Shown: positions 11,615 to 21,171 of the stretch, piece by piece
Layout: each line of letters starts with the position of its first letter
How positions within the stretch are numbered: position 1 is the first letter of the stretch
The notes under the pieces: model-generated
What the model was told of the DNA's origin: nothing
The model's input: the letters and a program-made list of their open reading frames with translations, nothing else
Databases searched by the model: none
Position numbers and translations under genes: made by a program
Source of the DNA: Pseudo-nitzschia pungens
Lineage: Eukaryota > Bacillariophyta > Bacillariophyceae > Bacillariales > Bacillariaceae
Reading direction: 5' to 3'
DNA: 64,000 nucleotides
Assembly: GCA_037355855.1 (NCBI GenBank)
Contig: CM074766.1
Span: 2,480,001 to 2,544,000, forward strand

Positions 11615-14600
11615 TTACGATTTAATAGGATCCCTGCAATAATAGGGGTGCACTCTCCTAATGTTAACCCGATCGGTTACAAAGGGAGCAGTTTCAATAG
11701 TTACAGTTCCATTGTTATGGGCCTTGATCACCTTGTAAGGTCCTTGTCGTGGGAAGGATAGTTTCGGAACAATGCCCTTCCTTTCCAGGGTGACATAGTC
11801 TCCTTCCTTGTAGACATGGGGAATCCTCTTCTGGTTCTCCCTGATGTTACTCTTGCGGATACTCTTTTGTTTCCTTGCTTGGATTGCTTCCCAATCCACT
11901 GGGAAATTCACAGGCATAAACATGTCCCTTCCAAACACCAGTTGCGCTGGGGAATATCCCAGGGTGGTGTGAATGGCACTTCTGATGGCGTACGCTGCCT
12001 TGGTGGTGAATTCCTCAAAAGGGTCCTTCTCGTGGAGATCTCTTTGTTCCAGGTTAAAGGACAACAGGCAGTCCTTCAAGACCTGGTGGATTCGTTCCAG
12101 CACTGAGTTGGATTGTGGGTTCCAAGCGCCACTGGGCTTTCTTTTCATCCCCATGTTGTCGCAGAGCTCCTGGAACTCTGCTTTGAACTCACTCCCGCCG
12201 TCAAAGCCAATTTCCTTTGGGCGCGGATATCGTGCTAGCCAAGTACTGTCCAACAATTGTTGAGTTTCTGCTGCATTTGGCGAGTCCTTCAGATGGGCCA
12301 ATTCAAACCATCCGGTCACTGGGTCCACCATGGTGAGAACATGGATGTGGTAGTCTTTGCCATTTTTATTGTGGACAGTTGCAGGTCCCCAGAGGTCAAC
12401 ATTGACCCTCTGCCATTTGGTAACCTCAACTGCTTTCTCCGGTAGTAGTCCATACTTCTTCCGGCCACTCTTTTTGAACATCTGACACGTGTGGCAGTGC
12501 TTACAGAGGTCCTGGACGTCTTTTCGTAGGCCTTTCCAGGTGAACACTGAGCGTATGCTCTGTTCCATTCTCTTTTCTCCGGGATGGACCAACATGCTAT
12601 GGTACCATTCCATGACTCTGTCCTTGAGTTTGTCGGGAATCACAATCTTTCCTTCTTTGTGGACTAGGTTGTAACCTTCCACCATTTTGGTGGTCAGTCG
12701 ATTGTCTTTTTCCAGAGCATTCACGATTCCTGTGTCCTTTTGCTGGTAGAACTGAATCATGTCCGGGGCAAGTGGGAATGCACTATTGCCCTGGAACTCT
12801 TCCGGCGCTTCTCCAAGCGGGAATAGGAGTTGCCGGAGGTGCTCTTCCTCATCCGCGTAGGTGAGGGGCTTATTTGGTGGTAGCCATTCCACTGTGTCCG
12901 CTGGGTCATCTGTGATGTCCAGGCGAGACAGTGCGTCTGTTGCATCGTTGTCTTTGCCAGCAACGTGCTTGACTACGGGGTGGAACTCCTCCATGAGGAG
13001 TCTCCATCGGACCATCCTTTGGGTGGGCATCTGCTGATAGAGCAGGTTAAGGTGGTCTGTGTGAATAATCACATCTTGTCCTCGTAGGATTCCTTCAAAC
13101 GCTTTTAGCCCTTCTACTATGCCCAGGAGTTCTTTCTCTCCAACCGTGTAGTTGAGCTGCGCCGAGTTCAGTTTCCGGGTGTAGAAACCAAGGGGCTTGC
13201 CATCTTGGCATACAGTTGCTCCCAGTTGCCTGTCGCTGGCGTCTGAATAGAGATGAAATGGTTTCGTAAAGTCTGGGAATGCGAGTTTTGCTTCATCTGC
13301 GAGCATCCGTTTCGCCTCCATGAAAGCTTTCTGCTCTGCTGGGCCCCAGTACCAGTTCATTTTTCCCTTTTTCCCTGCTAGTTTATTGAGGGGGGCCAGG
13401 ATGTGGGAGCGTCGCTTCCACATGTCCCGGTAGAAATTTACCATTCCAAGAAACATCTTGAGTTGCTTGGTATTCTTGGGGGCTTCTAGGCGCTTCATCG
13501 CCTCCAGCTTCTTCGGCTGGGGCTGAATGCCCTCTGTTGTTAACAGAAATCCCAGATATTCCACTTCTTTTTGCATGAAAAAGGATTTTCTGAGGTTGGC
13601 TCGGAAGCCAGCATCGTCCAGTCTCTGTAGGACTGTATCGATTTTGTTGAGGTGATCCTGTTCGGATTCCCCTTCCCTCTGGATGATGAGAATATCATCA
13701 ATATAGACCAGGACATAGTCCAGGTCACCGAGTAGGTTCATCATAACGGACTGGAAGATATCCGGTGCGCACGCGATTCCCATTGCCAGTCTCTTGTAGG
13801 CATACTTTCCCCATGGTAAAATGGTAGAGCAAATCTTTTGGCTCTCCTTGCAGATGGGGATGGTATAGTATCCTTGGGACAAGTCCAGCGCCGTAGCTGA
13901 TTTGAACTTTTGTAGCCTTTGGATTGTTTCCCCTATTCGTGGTAGTGGGAATGGTTTTCGTTGGATGGCTGCGTTCATCTTCCGAAAGTCAGTTAGGACG
14001 CGAATGTCCCCTGTCTTCTTTGGTTGACAGAACGTCGGGGATGCCCATGGTGAGTCATCATCATGGGGGAGTTTCTCCAGGACTCCAATGTCACAGAGCC
14101 TGTTGATTTCCTTCCGGAGTGCTTGTTCAAAGGCATGGGGTACTGAATAGTACCTCTGCCTGACCGGTTTAACCCCTGGTTGGAGTTCAATAGATACCGG
14201 TTCAATATTCTTGAGCAGTCCCAGACCTCCGCCAAAGAGTGTGGGGAACTTCTTCAATGTTTTCTTCAGGGCCTCCTTAGACGCGTCTGTGATCTCCAGG
14301 TCGTTGACCATGGAGTCTATATCTACTTTGGAGTAGTCGGCGTCCAGGATCTTTGCTTGCCTTTCTTCCTCGTGTTGGAGGATTGGGCTTTGTGTGTTGG
14401 CAAAGAATACAGCCTCACATTTGTCCGGGTCAGTAAGCTCCCCCATTCCCTTCATGGGGATGGAGTCGCCCTGCCATTCGATTGTTCGGGAGCTGTATTT
14501 TATATCCAGCCCCAGTTGTGCCATTAGGTCGGATCCTATGATCATGTCATAGGGTACTTCCTCGTGGTGATGGTATTCATCCACTTGGAAGGTCCATTTA

Positions 14601-14878
14601 ATGGTCTTGGAGTTTGAAAATTCTATCAACCTTAGTCCCACTGAAGCCGCAGACCTGGTTCTGAACTTGCCCCCATAGGTATTGTAGGTGACAGATCTTT
14701 GGTCTCGGTTCGTTAGTTGACTCCGGTCGATAAATTGCCGTAGTATGATGGATTTGGAGCACCCAGAGTCTAATAGGCCCCGGAGCATCCTCCCCCTTCC
14801 CTTGTGGTCCAATACCTCCACACAGATGTCCGCAAATCTGTTGATGATCCGGGGTCCGGTGTGGATGGTATCAACCAT
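11615..14878 (-). CDS. pol: Gypsy pol polyprotein: protease, RT, RNase H, integrase
   Basis: The frame is 1087 residues on the minus strand. Domains in order: aspartic protease with LLDSGCSKS at about residues 35-43; reverse transcriptase with the catalytic YIDDILI near residue 390; RNase H beginning HLYSDASDRQLGA near 543; integrase with a zinc module (H..H then CKHCHTC, about 765-800) and a DDE core (VDLWGP, FDGGSEF, LERIH, about 820-935). A short basic C-terminal region follows, with no obvious chromodomain. The first codon, ATG, immediately follows the gag stop TGA and is in the same frame as gag, so pol is made either by reading through UGA or by re-initiation at UGAAUG. No inactivating change is seen. 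Confidence 0.95.
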   Translation of the reverse strand: MVDTIHTGPRIINRFADICVEVLDHKGRGRMLRGLLDSGCSKSIILRQFIDRSQLTNRDQRSVTYNTYGGKFRTRSAASVGLRLIEFSNSKTIKWTFQVDEYHHHEEVPYDMIIGSDLMAQLGLDIKYSSRTIEWQGDSIPMKGMGELTDPDKCEAVFFANTQSPILQHEEERQAKILDADYSKVDIDSMVNDLEITDASKEALKKTLKKFPTLFGGGLGLLKNIEPVSIELQPGVKPVRQRYYSVPHAFEQALRKEINRLCDIGVLEKLPHDDDSPWASPTFCQPKKTGDIRVLTDFRKMNAAIQRKPFPLPRIGETIQRLQKFKSATALDLSQGYYTIPICKESQKICSTILPWGKYAYKRLAMGIACAPDIFQSVMMNLLGDLDYVLVYIDDILIIQREGESEQDHLNKIDTVLQRLDDAGFRANLRKSFFMQKEVEYLGFLLTTEGIQPQPKKLEAMKRLEAPKNTKQLKMFLGMVNFYRDMWKRRSHILAPLNKLAGKKGKMNWYWGPAEQKAFMEAKRMLADEAKLAFPDFTKPFHLYSDASDRQLGATVCQDGKPLGFYTRKLNSAQLNYTVGEKELLGIVEGLKAFEGILRGQDVIIHTDHLNLLYQQMPTQRMVRWRLLMEEFHPVVKHVAGKDNDATDALSRLDITDDPADTVEWLPPNKPLTYADEEEHLRQLLFPLGEAPEEFQGNSAFPLAPDMIQFYQQKDTGIVNALEKDNRLTTKMVEGYNLVHKEGKIVIPDKLKDRVMEWYHSMLVHPGEKRMEQSIRSVFTWKGLRKDVQDLCKHCHTCQMFKKSGRKKYGLLPEKAVEVTKWQRVNVDLWGPATVHNKNGKDYHIHVLTMVDPVTGWFELAHLKDSPNAAETQQLLDSTWLARYPRPKEIGFDGGSEFKAEFQELCDNMGMKRKPSGAWNPQSNSVLERIHQVLKDCLLSFNLEQRDLHEKDPFEEFTTKAAYAIRSAIHTTLGYSPAQLVFGRDMFMPVNFPVDWEAIQARKQKSIRKSNIRENQKRIPHVYKEGDYVTLERKGIVPKLSFPRQGPYKVIKAHNNGTVTIETAPFVTDRVNIRRVHPYYCRDPIKS

Positions 14879-16312
14879 TCAGTTGTGGGATCCTTTCTTT
14901 TTAAAGGTCTTTCTGTACTTTCTTCTGTACTCTTTGAGTTCTTGTTCAGAGATATCGATCTCGTCATCGGAGACTTCGTGGTCAGCTTGGGCCGTGGCCA
15001 GTACGTAGGAGTACTCGTGGTTCGATAGGTTCCTTCCCCAGTGGGGTTTGGGGTACTGCTCGTTGTCTGAGTCTTCTTTTGCCACAAAGTGCTCCTTGAG
15101 CAAGTTGAGGGTCTCCCGGTCAAACTTTCCCTTCTTGGAGGGGCCACCGGTTAGTTTCCAGCATTTGCCGGCGTGGACCTTGCCACAGGTTTTGCATAGC
15201 TGTTTGTTGCTGTTGTCCACAGGTCGCTTCTTCTTGCCAGGGGACTTCCCGTGGTGTCCTCCCCCAGATGCGGCCTTGGGGGTCTTTTTGGTGACGCCGG
15301 TCTGCTTTTCGAGGTCGGTGATGCGTTGTTGCATTATCGCCTCCTTCCGGATGGTGATTTCCAGGTTTTCGAGCTTGTCGATAGTGGTGTTAAAGGAGTG
15401 GGTGTAGAGGTCCCAACTAATGTGTTCCAGCTTCTCGCGTTGGGAGTGGGTCATGTTGGAATCCAATATTTCCTTCAGTTCTCCTTGGGTGAAACTTCTT
15501 GGTGTTTCCATTTGGTCACTGCCACATTCCCAGAGGCATTCTGGGAGATAGCTTTGGAGTTCGGCCATTCGATTGGCCCAGGTTCTGATGCCATATTTGA
15601 GGTCCACGCGCATGCCTCGCATGAATCGTCGGAGGACGATGTACGAGCGCTTGCCGTTTTGGTCATTGCCAAAGATTTTGAGCTTGAGGACATGCATGCA
15701 TTCCTCGATGACATCCTTTCTGTACTCCTGGGATTGGTAGTACTGGGTGAGGGCGCTTGCGACCTTTTTCTTTGGGATTGGGGACTCGAGGTTGTCGGTC
15801 TCCGATTCGTTGTCCGATCTCGCCGTGGCTGTGTCGGTTTTGTCGGCGTTTGGAGATTTCTCCTTTGCCGTCTCCTTGGAGGCTCCCGTGGGAGTTTCGG
15901 TGGCGTCTTGCCCCATTGATAGTAGTATGTTTGCTTGGTCCCTTTGTTCGATCTCCTGGATCTTTTTCTGTACGCGTCTGGTGTGATGGACCTTGTGGGT
16001 TGGTTCGGCCAAGTAGGTCCGAGCGAGTGTTCGCTGGACAAGTGCGAGTGCCTCATTAGAGAGGATTCTCTGTAAAACGTCCAGTTTCTGGTCTCCGTGG
16101 AGTTTGTCATTGCCAGCAATTTTCTGGTCAAAGTCTCTCTTCCAGATAAGGAAGAGTTCTGGTCTTTCAGTACCGTTGAGAACCTTCAGGTAGTCGCTGA
16201 ATGCGACTCCACCTTGTTCGCTGTCTACATTCATCTTTACGGTGGCGGCATCTTCCGGCCAGTCCTCTCGTGTAAAGTTGAAGGGTTTCTGTTTAGTTCC
16301 TTTAGACGCCAT
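14879..16312 (-). CDS. gag: Gypsy gag protein
   Basis: The frame is 477 residues, starting at ATG (16312-16310) and ending at TGA (14881-14879), directly abutting pol. An acidic Thr/Ser/Asn-rich linker lies at about residues 135-180. A helical capsid-like segment follows. A single zinc-knuckle-like motif, CKTCGKVHAGKC, lies near residue 390. Its spacing is CX2CX3HX3C, shorter than the usual CX2CX4HX4C. The region after it is Lys-rich. The protein should coat the element RNA and build the particle. The frame continues without a shift into pol once the UGA is passed. Confidence 0.9.
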   Translation of the reverse strand: MASKGTKQKPFNFTREDWPEDAATVKMNVDSEQGGVAFSDYLKVLNGTERPELFLIWKRDFDQKIAGNDKLHGDQKLDVLQRILSNEALALVQRTLARTYLAEPTHKVHHTRRVQKKIQEIEQRDQANILLSMGQDATETPTGASKETAKEKSPNADKTDTATARSDNESETDNLESPIPKKKVASALTQYYQSQEYRKDVIEECMHVLKLKIFGNDQNGKRSYIVLRRFMRGMRVDLKYGIRTWANRMAELQSYLPECLWECGSDQMETPRSFTQGELKEILDSNMTHSQREKLEHISWDLYTHSFNTTIDKLENLEITIRKEAIMQQRITDLEKQTGVTKKTPKAASGGGHHGKSPGKKKRPVDNSNKQLCKTCGKVHAGKCWKLTGGPSKKGKFDRETLNLLKEHFVAKEDSDNEQYPKPHWGRNLSNHEYSYVLATAQADHEVSDDEIDISEQELKEYRRKYRKTFKKKGSHN

Positions 16313-17055
16313 GGTGAGTTAATCAGTCAGTTATTATATTTTAGTTTAATTAGTTACAGTATTTCTGTAAGTTGTTATTTGGGTTGGAAATGAGCAAAAA
16401 GTGATTGCTCCAGTTTTTCCCCCTGAGGTTCACTTCCACGCGATACCCCGTGTTGTAACTGATTTTTCTCCCAGGCTTGTACAGTGGTGGGAGTTGTTTC
16501 TCTCTTTAGCTCTCGGGAATCCTGTGGTTCTCCGGAGTTGTTTCTGTTTTTATTTTGTGGGATTCGATTCCCGTGGTTTTCCGGCGTTGCTTCCCTATTA
16601 AGCAATCACCGGGCCGGTCCCACTTCCCGTTTCCCGTGGGATTGGTGGTGTTTGGGTATTCATTATATACCTTTCCGGATATCCGTATATTTCGGTTGTG
16701 GTTGGCATCCCCTGTTCGGTCTGTCCACCCACTCAGTGTTGGTCCAATTAGTCCATTCACTGGATTATGTGTCACTTTTTCGGCACATGTTTTCGTGTTT
16801 TTCGATTATTTCCTGTTGTCGACCATGGTCCTGTTTAGGTACTTAGGTGTCTCTGTTGCTGCTGTTGCTCCCTTCTTTGGGCGCCAACAGTTGCTGGGGT
16901 CGGTCTTCCTTGTGCTGCAGACACTGGATATCCTTCACCCTGTTTTTGCCTTTCTGTGCCTCCATTTTCTGGCAGTCTTTCGATCTCGTCGGCGCCTTGG
17001 CTGATCGATCTCTTTCTGCTCATGGTCATCAGCACTCAGCTTGATTTTAAAATCA
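16313..17055 (-). other. Gypsy 5' leader with primer-binding region
   Basis: This is about 740 bases between the 5' LTR and gag. On the minus strand the sequence just after the LTR is TGATTTTAAAATCA, a perfect 14-base palindrome, in place of the common TGGTATCAGAGC-type primer site. Several GGGAATCC/TCCGGA-type pieces occur inside. No protein is supported. Confidence 0.55.
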
Positions 17056-17244
17056 TGCCATACCCCGGGTCTACTAGTGATTAGAATAGTAGTGATATGC
17101 AAATTGTGAGCTCTATTGGTTAGTCTATTTGCTACAGCTCTAAGAGCCTTCCGAATCAGCGATTCTGTCGGCTCGCCGATTGTTTTTATCCTTATCCTTA
17201 ATCCAGTCCCGTGTGTACTCGTGACTGTATTTTGGTGCACGGCA
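17056..17244 (-). repeat. Gypsy element 5' LTR
   Basis: This 189-base copy is identical by eye to 11408-11596. On the coding (minus) strand it is the 5' LTR and should carry the promoter. The flanking CCCTC at 17245-17249 is the target duplication. Confidence 0.95.
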
Positions 17245-17315
17245 CCCTCCATTGTGCTCACCTCGAAACTTCGGATTACGCAATTAATATACCTAACCTC
17301 CTTAACCTCCTCCTC

Positions 17316-17357
17316 GTGGTCACCAGAAGAAACAGCAGGCAGCAGCTGCAACATCCC
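17316..17357. repeat. Left arm of foldback hairpin 2, severed by the copia insertion
   Basis: These 42 bases, starting GTGGTCACCAGAAG and ending in CATCCC, are the exact reverse complement of bases at 27277-27318 on the far side of the copia element. They are the outer part of the left stem of hairpin 2. The rest of the left stem and the apex resume at about 27233. Confidence 0.9.
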
Positions 17358-18286
17358 TATGAAGATATCCAGTGTGCTATGATCTGTGCTAAGGCCCTGT
17401 GTAGAAGGGCTACTGGGTCTACAGTCAGCAACATCCAGTAGCTGACTAACAGGTGCTGAGCTGAGTGCTGAGGTGTGTGCTAATTGGTAGCATACAGGCT
17501 TAGCAACAGGCTTAGCAACAGGCTTAGCAACAGGCTTAGCAGCAGGCTTAGCAGCAGGCTTAGCAGCAGGCTTAGCAGCAGACTTAGCAGCAGGCTTAGC
17601 AGCAGACCTATCCTGTTTAGTATGGATGCTAGCAAAGTTTACTAGGGTCGCCGCGTACGATTTGTACCAATCGTACGTACCCCGAGTAAAGCACCTCCTG
17701 TCGTGGTGTAGCTAAATGCTACAGGGTTAGGGTTGCTAAGGCTGCGAGATACTGAAAGATGCTAGCCTACCATGATACCATGCTAAGATACGATGCTACC
17801 GCCGGGGTCGGGTCATTGGTGTACAATGTGTACCATGACCGGATACCCGGCCCAGACAGTTACCCAACGCGCTAGCACACGTTTCGATCTAATTAATCGG
17901 AGATACCTACGATACTCCGATACGGTACGCTACTCGTAGGATACAGTACCAGAGCTACAGAAGCTCTGTTATTAGCGAGTTAGCGAATCGATGTCACGAT
18001 ACAGAGCTGAGCGCTTTGGCTCAGCTCCTTTTCACTCTTTCTTTTACACTCTAAAATAGAAACCTATCATGCCCTCCTTTCGATCGATTCCGATGTACCT
18101 CTAGGGAAGTGCTTTGTATTGCTTGAGTGTATGCAATAGGCCTTGAACAGTCCACTGTAGACTCACGATTTGCCAGAACTTTATGTATTATCGTTGTTAA
18201 GGCTTTTGCCCTATTTTAGTACACAGTACAAGACGTTTATCTACGATTAAGTTCCCCGAAGACCGCTGACGAGCGGATATCAACAC
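17358..18286 (+). repeat. Copia 5' LTR
   Basis: Begins TATGAAGATATCC and ends GGATATCAAC(ACA). It contains a 12-base unit repeated nine times (17497-17604) followed by a run of inverted repeats: 17654-17677 (9-base arms), 17811-17840, 17906-17940, 17950-17968 and 18004-18027 (9-base arms, 6-base loop). A pyrimidine-rich stretch follows the last hairpin. Confidence 0.9.
17497..17604 (+). repeat. 12-bp tandem repeat x 9 in the LTR
   Basis: Unit GGCTTAGCARCA. The first three copies end in AACA and the rest in AGCA, and the eighth starts GACT. The same nine copies, in the same order of variants, are at 26443-26550 in the other LTR. Position early in the LTR suggests a U3 (promoter/enhancer) location, which is inference. 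Confidence 0.9.
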
Positions 18287-19191
18287 AGTTTATCAGACCC
18301 ACCGCTCGACCCACTTCTACGAACCGGGACGCCGGCTAGAGCGCGTGATGAAACCCAGCTGGCTGATCACCACTGGCATCCATGCCTACACTTGGATGTA
18401 AAACCTCAGCTGAAACTGGACCAGCAGCTGACATCGTGAGATCCCTGATGTTAATGGGGAGCCCTTCCCCAGACCCGCGAACCGACCGGAACCAACACAT
18501 CCACCTCTGGGGTCTATTGGTACAGCCAGTAGCTGAGCGTCATGGTGGCTCCATGGAGGCTCAGTCCGGTGGGGAAGGAGCAAGACGGACGTGGAGAAAG
18601 CAGCGTCCATGATTCCCTGTTATTTTTACAGGATTCAAGGGGACGTTTGCTACAGATGGGACAACGCTGGAAAAGAATTTTCGTGGAGACAGACCACCAC
18701 GTACTTTCCAGTGAAGACAGTGTCGAGCAGACCAACGACATGACGTCAGTCCCATCCGAAACCTCGAACCTGCTATACCACCGATTTTGATTTTAGCCAA
18801 GGGAATTTGGAATCAGACAAGCCAAGAACCCTGAGATCTGTCATATCTCAGAATCAAATCGATTGGTCCAGAGCAGAAAGACCGAATAGAATTCTTCTTT
18901 TTGGTCGTAACCAACCATTTGGATACCCTGCTAGCCAACCATCGAATCGGAACCATCGATGTGGATACCTTTTTAGACGTCGGCACGAAAATGTTGACAC
19001 CAATGCTGACGTTATACGATACGTGATACCCTTTTCTTTCGAAATTGTCGAGTACGGAACAATCGACGCGGACCATCGATTGGAGACAGCTCCCAGAACC
19101 TTCGATCGACAAATTGGATGGAGACAGTCCCCACCACAAAAGAATTTGGTTTAGAAACTGAAGCAAATTAGGTAATCAAAGCAAGACAACC
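18287..19191 (+). other. Copia 5' leader with candidate primer site
   Basis: About 900 bases of leader with no supported protein. The first bases after the LTR read AGTTTATCAGACC; TATCAGA resembles the TGGTATCAGAGC type of primer site complementary to initiator methionine tRNA. The match is short, so the call is tentative. Confidence 0.5.
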
Positions 19192-19623
19192 ATGGCCAAG
19201 CAAACTAGAAGCCAAGCCGCCGCCGCTGCAGCCGCCGCCGGAGCCGGCGCTGCTGGAAACGTCCCTGAAGCTGGAGGCGACGCTGTCCCTGGAGGCGCTG
19301 CCCCTGGAGGCGCTGTCCCTGGAGCCGGTGTTCCCCCTGTCGCCGGCGTTCCCCCTGTCGGAGCGCCTGGAGCCGGTGTTCCCCCTGTCGGAGCGCCTGG
19401 AGCCGGTGTTCCCCCTGTCGGAGCGCCTGGAGTCCCTCCTGTTATTCCTGCTGTCCCTGCTGCTGGAGCCTCCAGAGTCCAACAGGAACCAAACCTTGAC
19501 ATCCAACCCCGATCTGAGATGATCCTGCTTGCTGCTATTCAAGAACTGAGAGCAATGCGCAACGAGAACGCAGCTCGGATTGCTGCTGAGGCTGCTGCTG
19601 CTGCCGCTGCCGCCGCTCGTGCC

Positions 19624-19664
<41 letters not shown>

Positions 19665-21171
19665 CGCCGCCCTAACAGGAGCTAGTCCTGAAATCCTCCA
19701 AGCCCATGCCACAGCCCAAGCTAATGGTGGAATCTCTGGATACAAGAATGGAGCAAAGCTCAGCTCAAGGGAGTTAGACCTCCACAAGATCCTCTCTGGC
19801 TTCAGTAACAGTGATACGGCGGATGAACTATTCCGAAATGGTCTCAACAGCATCGAGTCCATTCAGCAGCTCTCTGCCAAGGAACTCCCCAAGTACCTCC
19901 GTGACTTCAATGGGGGTCGTCATCCGATGTGCCCCTACCATGAACGAGTATTCATCGGACTATCCTTCCGACAATCCTTTCAGCTTCTTTCGGAATGGAT
20001 CCACTACCAACCTCTCATTGGTATCAAGCCTACAGCCCATACTTGGCTTAGTGATCCCCTCGCAGCCGACCGAACTCGCCAACGCCTACATGAAATGCAG
20101 ACCGCCGACAAGGAGGCCGTCTCCTCGTCCACTACTCCGCCGAAGCTCACCAACCTTGACAACTTCCGTCAATGGGAAGAAAGTTTCCGTCAATTCCTCC
20201 GCTTCCAGTACAATGAACGAGGGTTCCCCCTATCATACGTCATCCGTCCGAAGGAGCAAGAGACGGTGACTGCAGCAGAGAGATCCGCCACTGTTGGGAA
20301 GGACGGGACTTTTTCCAACTGGATGGATTACAATGTCCGATGCGCCACGCTTGAAGGCCCGCAATTTGTCACTGATAACCACGACGTTTGGGTGTTGCTC
20401 TGCAACGCAGTCCGTGATGGCCCTGCCTGGGCCTACACTCGGAGGTACAAAGACGCGAAGAATCCGACTGGGGACGCCCGAGCGGCTTTCCTACATCTCT
20501 ACGAGAATGCCTTCTCCGCAACCAACGTCGCGGCTATCCTTGACAAGGTCCGTACCGGCATGTACACCTCCCGCTATACAGGTGATTCCCGCACCTACGA
20601 CTTTGAGAAGCACTGCAGAACTTGGTTGAATTTCCAGACTACGCTCTCCAACCACAACAAGTTGCACGACGAAGAGGACTTCACCATGCGTTTCATCCAT
20701 AGCATCCAAGACGATCGGTTTGAGAACCCCAAGATCCAGATCTTTGACACCGACAAGTACACCAAGGACTTCAACGAGTGCGTCTCGTACCTCAAGCGGT
20801 GCCTTGGCATACGCAAGATGGGTGCGGTTGCAACCAAACGAGCGCGAAGTATCTCCTCTGTCCACCAAGGTGGTGGCAACCAAGGCAACAAGGGTGGATC
20901 GTACAGCGGCAAGATTGAGGACAAACAGTATCCCTATGAAGTCTACAAGACCTTCTCCAAGGAACAACGCAAGCAGTTGTATGACCTCCGCCAGCAGAAG
21001 AAAGCTCGAACTATTCAGTCTACTAGTTCTACCACGCCTGCGTCTGCTGCCCCCGCGGACGCGAACGCGAACGCGACCCAAGGTGCAGGGAACAGTTTTG
21101 GGCCCAAGGGGCGCAAGAAGGGCAAGAAGAAGGGCAACGGCTCGAACCAAGGACAGACCCCCAAGAACTGA
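19192..21171 (+). CDS. gag: Copia gag protein with Pro/Gly/Ala-rich N-terminus
   Basis: The frame is 659 residues from ATG 19192 to TGA 21169-21171. The first ~110 residues are collagen-like (GAGVPPVGAP units from a 30-base tandem repeat). A second Ala/Pro block lies near 135-158, followed by a globular gag region. The C-terminus is rich in Lys, Gly and Gln (KGRKKGKKKG), and no CCHC zinc knuckle is seen, so RNA binding would rest on the basic tail. The frame downstream of the TGA stays open straight into pol, without a shift. Confidence 0.9.
19322..19440 (+). repeat. 30-bp coding tandem repeat in gag
   Basis: Repeats of GGAGCCGGTGTTCCCCCTGT plus CGGAGCGCCT, two complete copies with partial copies on both sides, encode GAGVPPVGAP. 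The unit is a multiple of three, so length changes keep the frame. Confidence 0.85.

Larger units (their letters stand above)
11403..17249 (-). mobile_element. Complete Ty3/gypsy LTR retrotransposon
   Basis: The element spans 11408-17244 (5837 bases) and reads on the minus strand. It is flanked by a perfect 5-base target duplication, CCCTC (11403-11407 and 17245-17249). Its two 189-base LTRs show no difference by eye and begin TGCC and end GGCA. Order on the minus strand: LTR, leader of about 740 bases, gag, pol (protease, reverse transcriptase, RNase H, integrase), purine tract, LTR. Reverse transcriptase before integrase identifies the gypsy order. Both reading frames are intact. Identical LTRs plus intact genes imply a very recent insertion. 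About 108 bases beyond its plus-side end the copia element begins, so two young elements sit side by side. Confidence 0.95.

Noticed and set aside
14879..14881. Gypsy gag UGA as a selenocysteine codon
   Set aside because: There is no SECIS-like element that I can recognise and no reason for Sec at a gag/pol junction. Read-through or re-initiation fits better.
17725..17740. GGGTTAGGGTT, telomere-like
   Set aside because: Only about two units, present in both copia LTR copies, so it is LTR sequence and not a telomere remnant.
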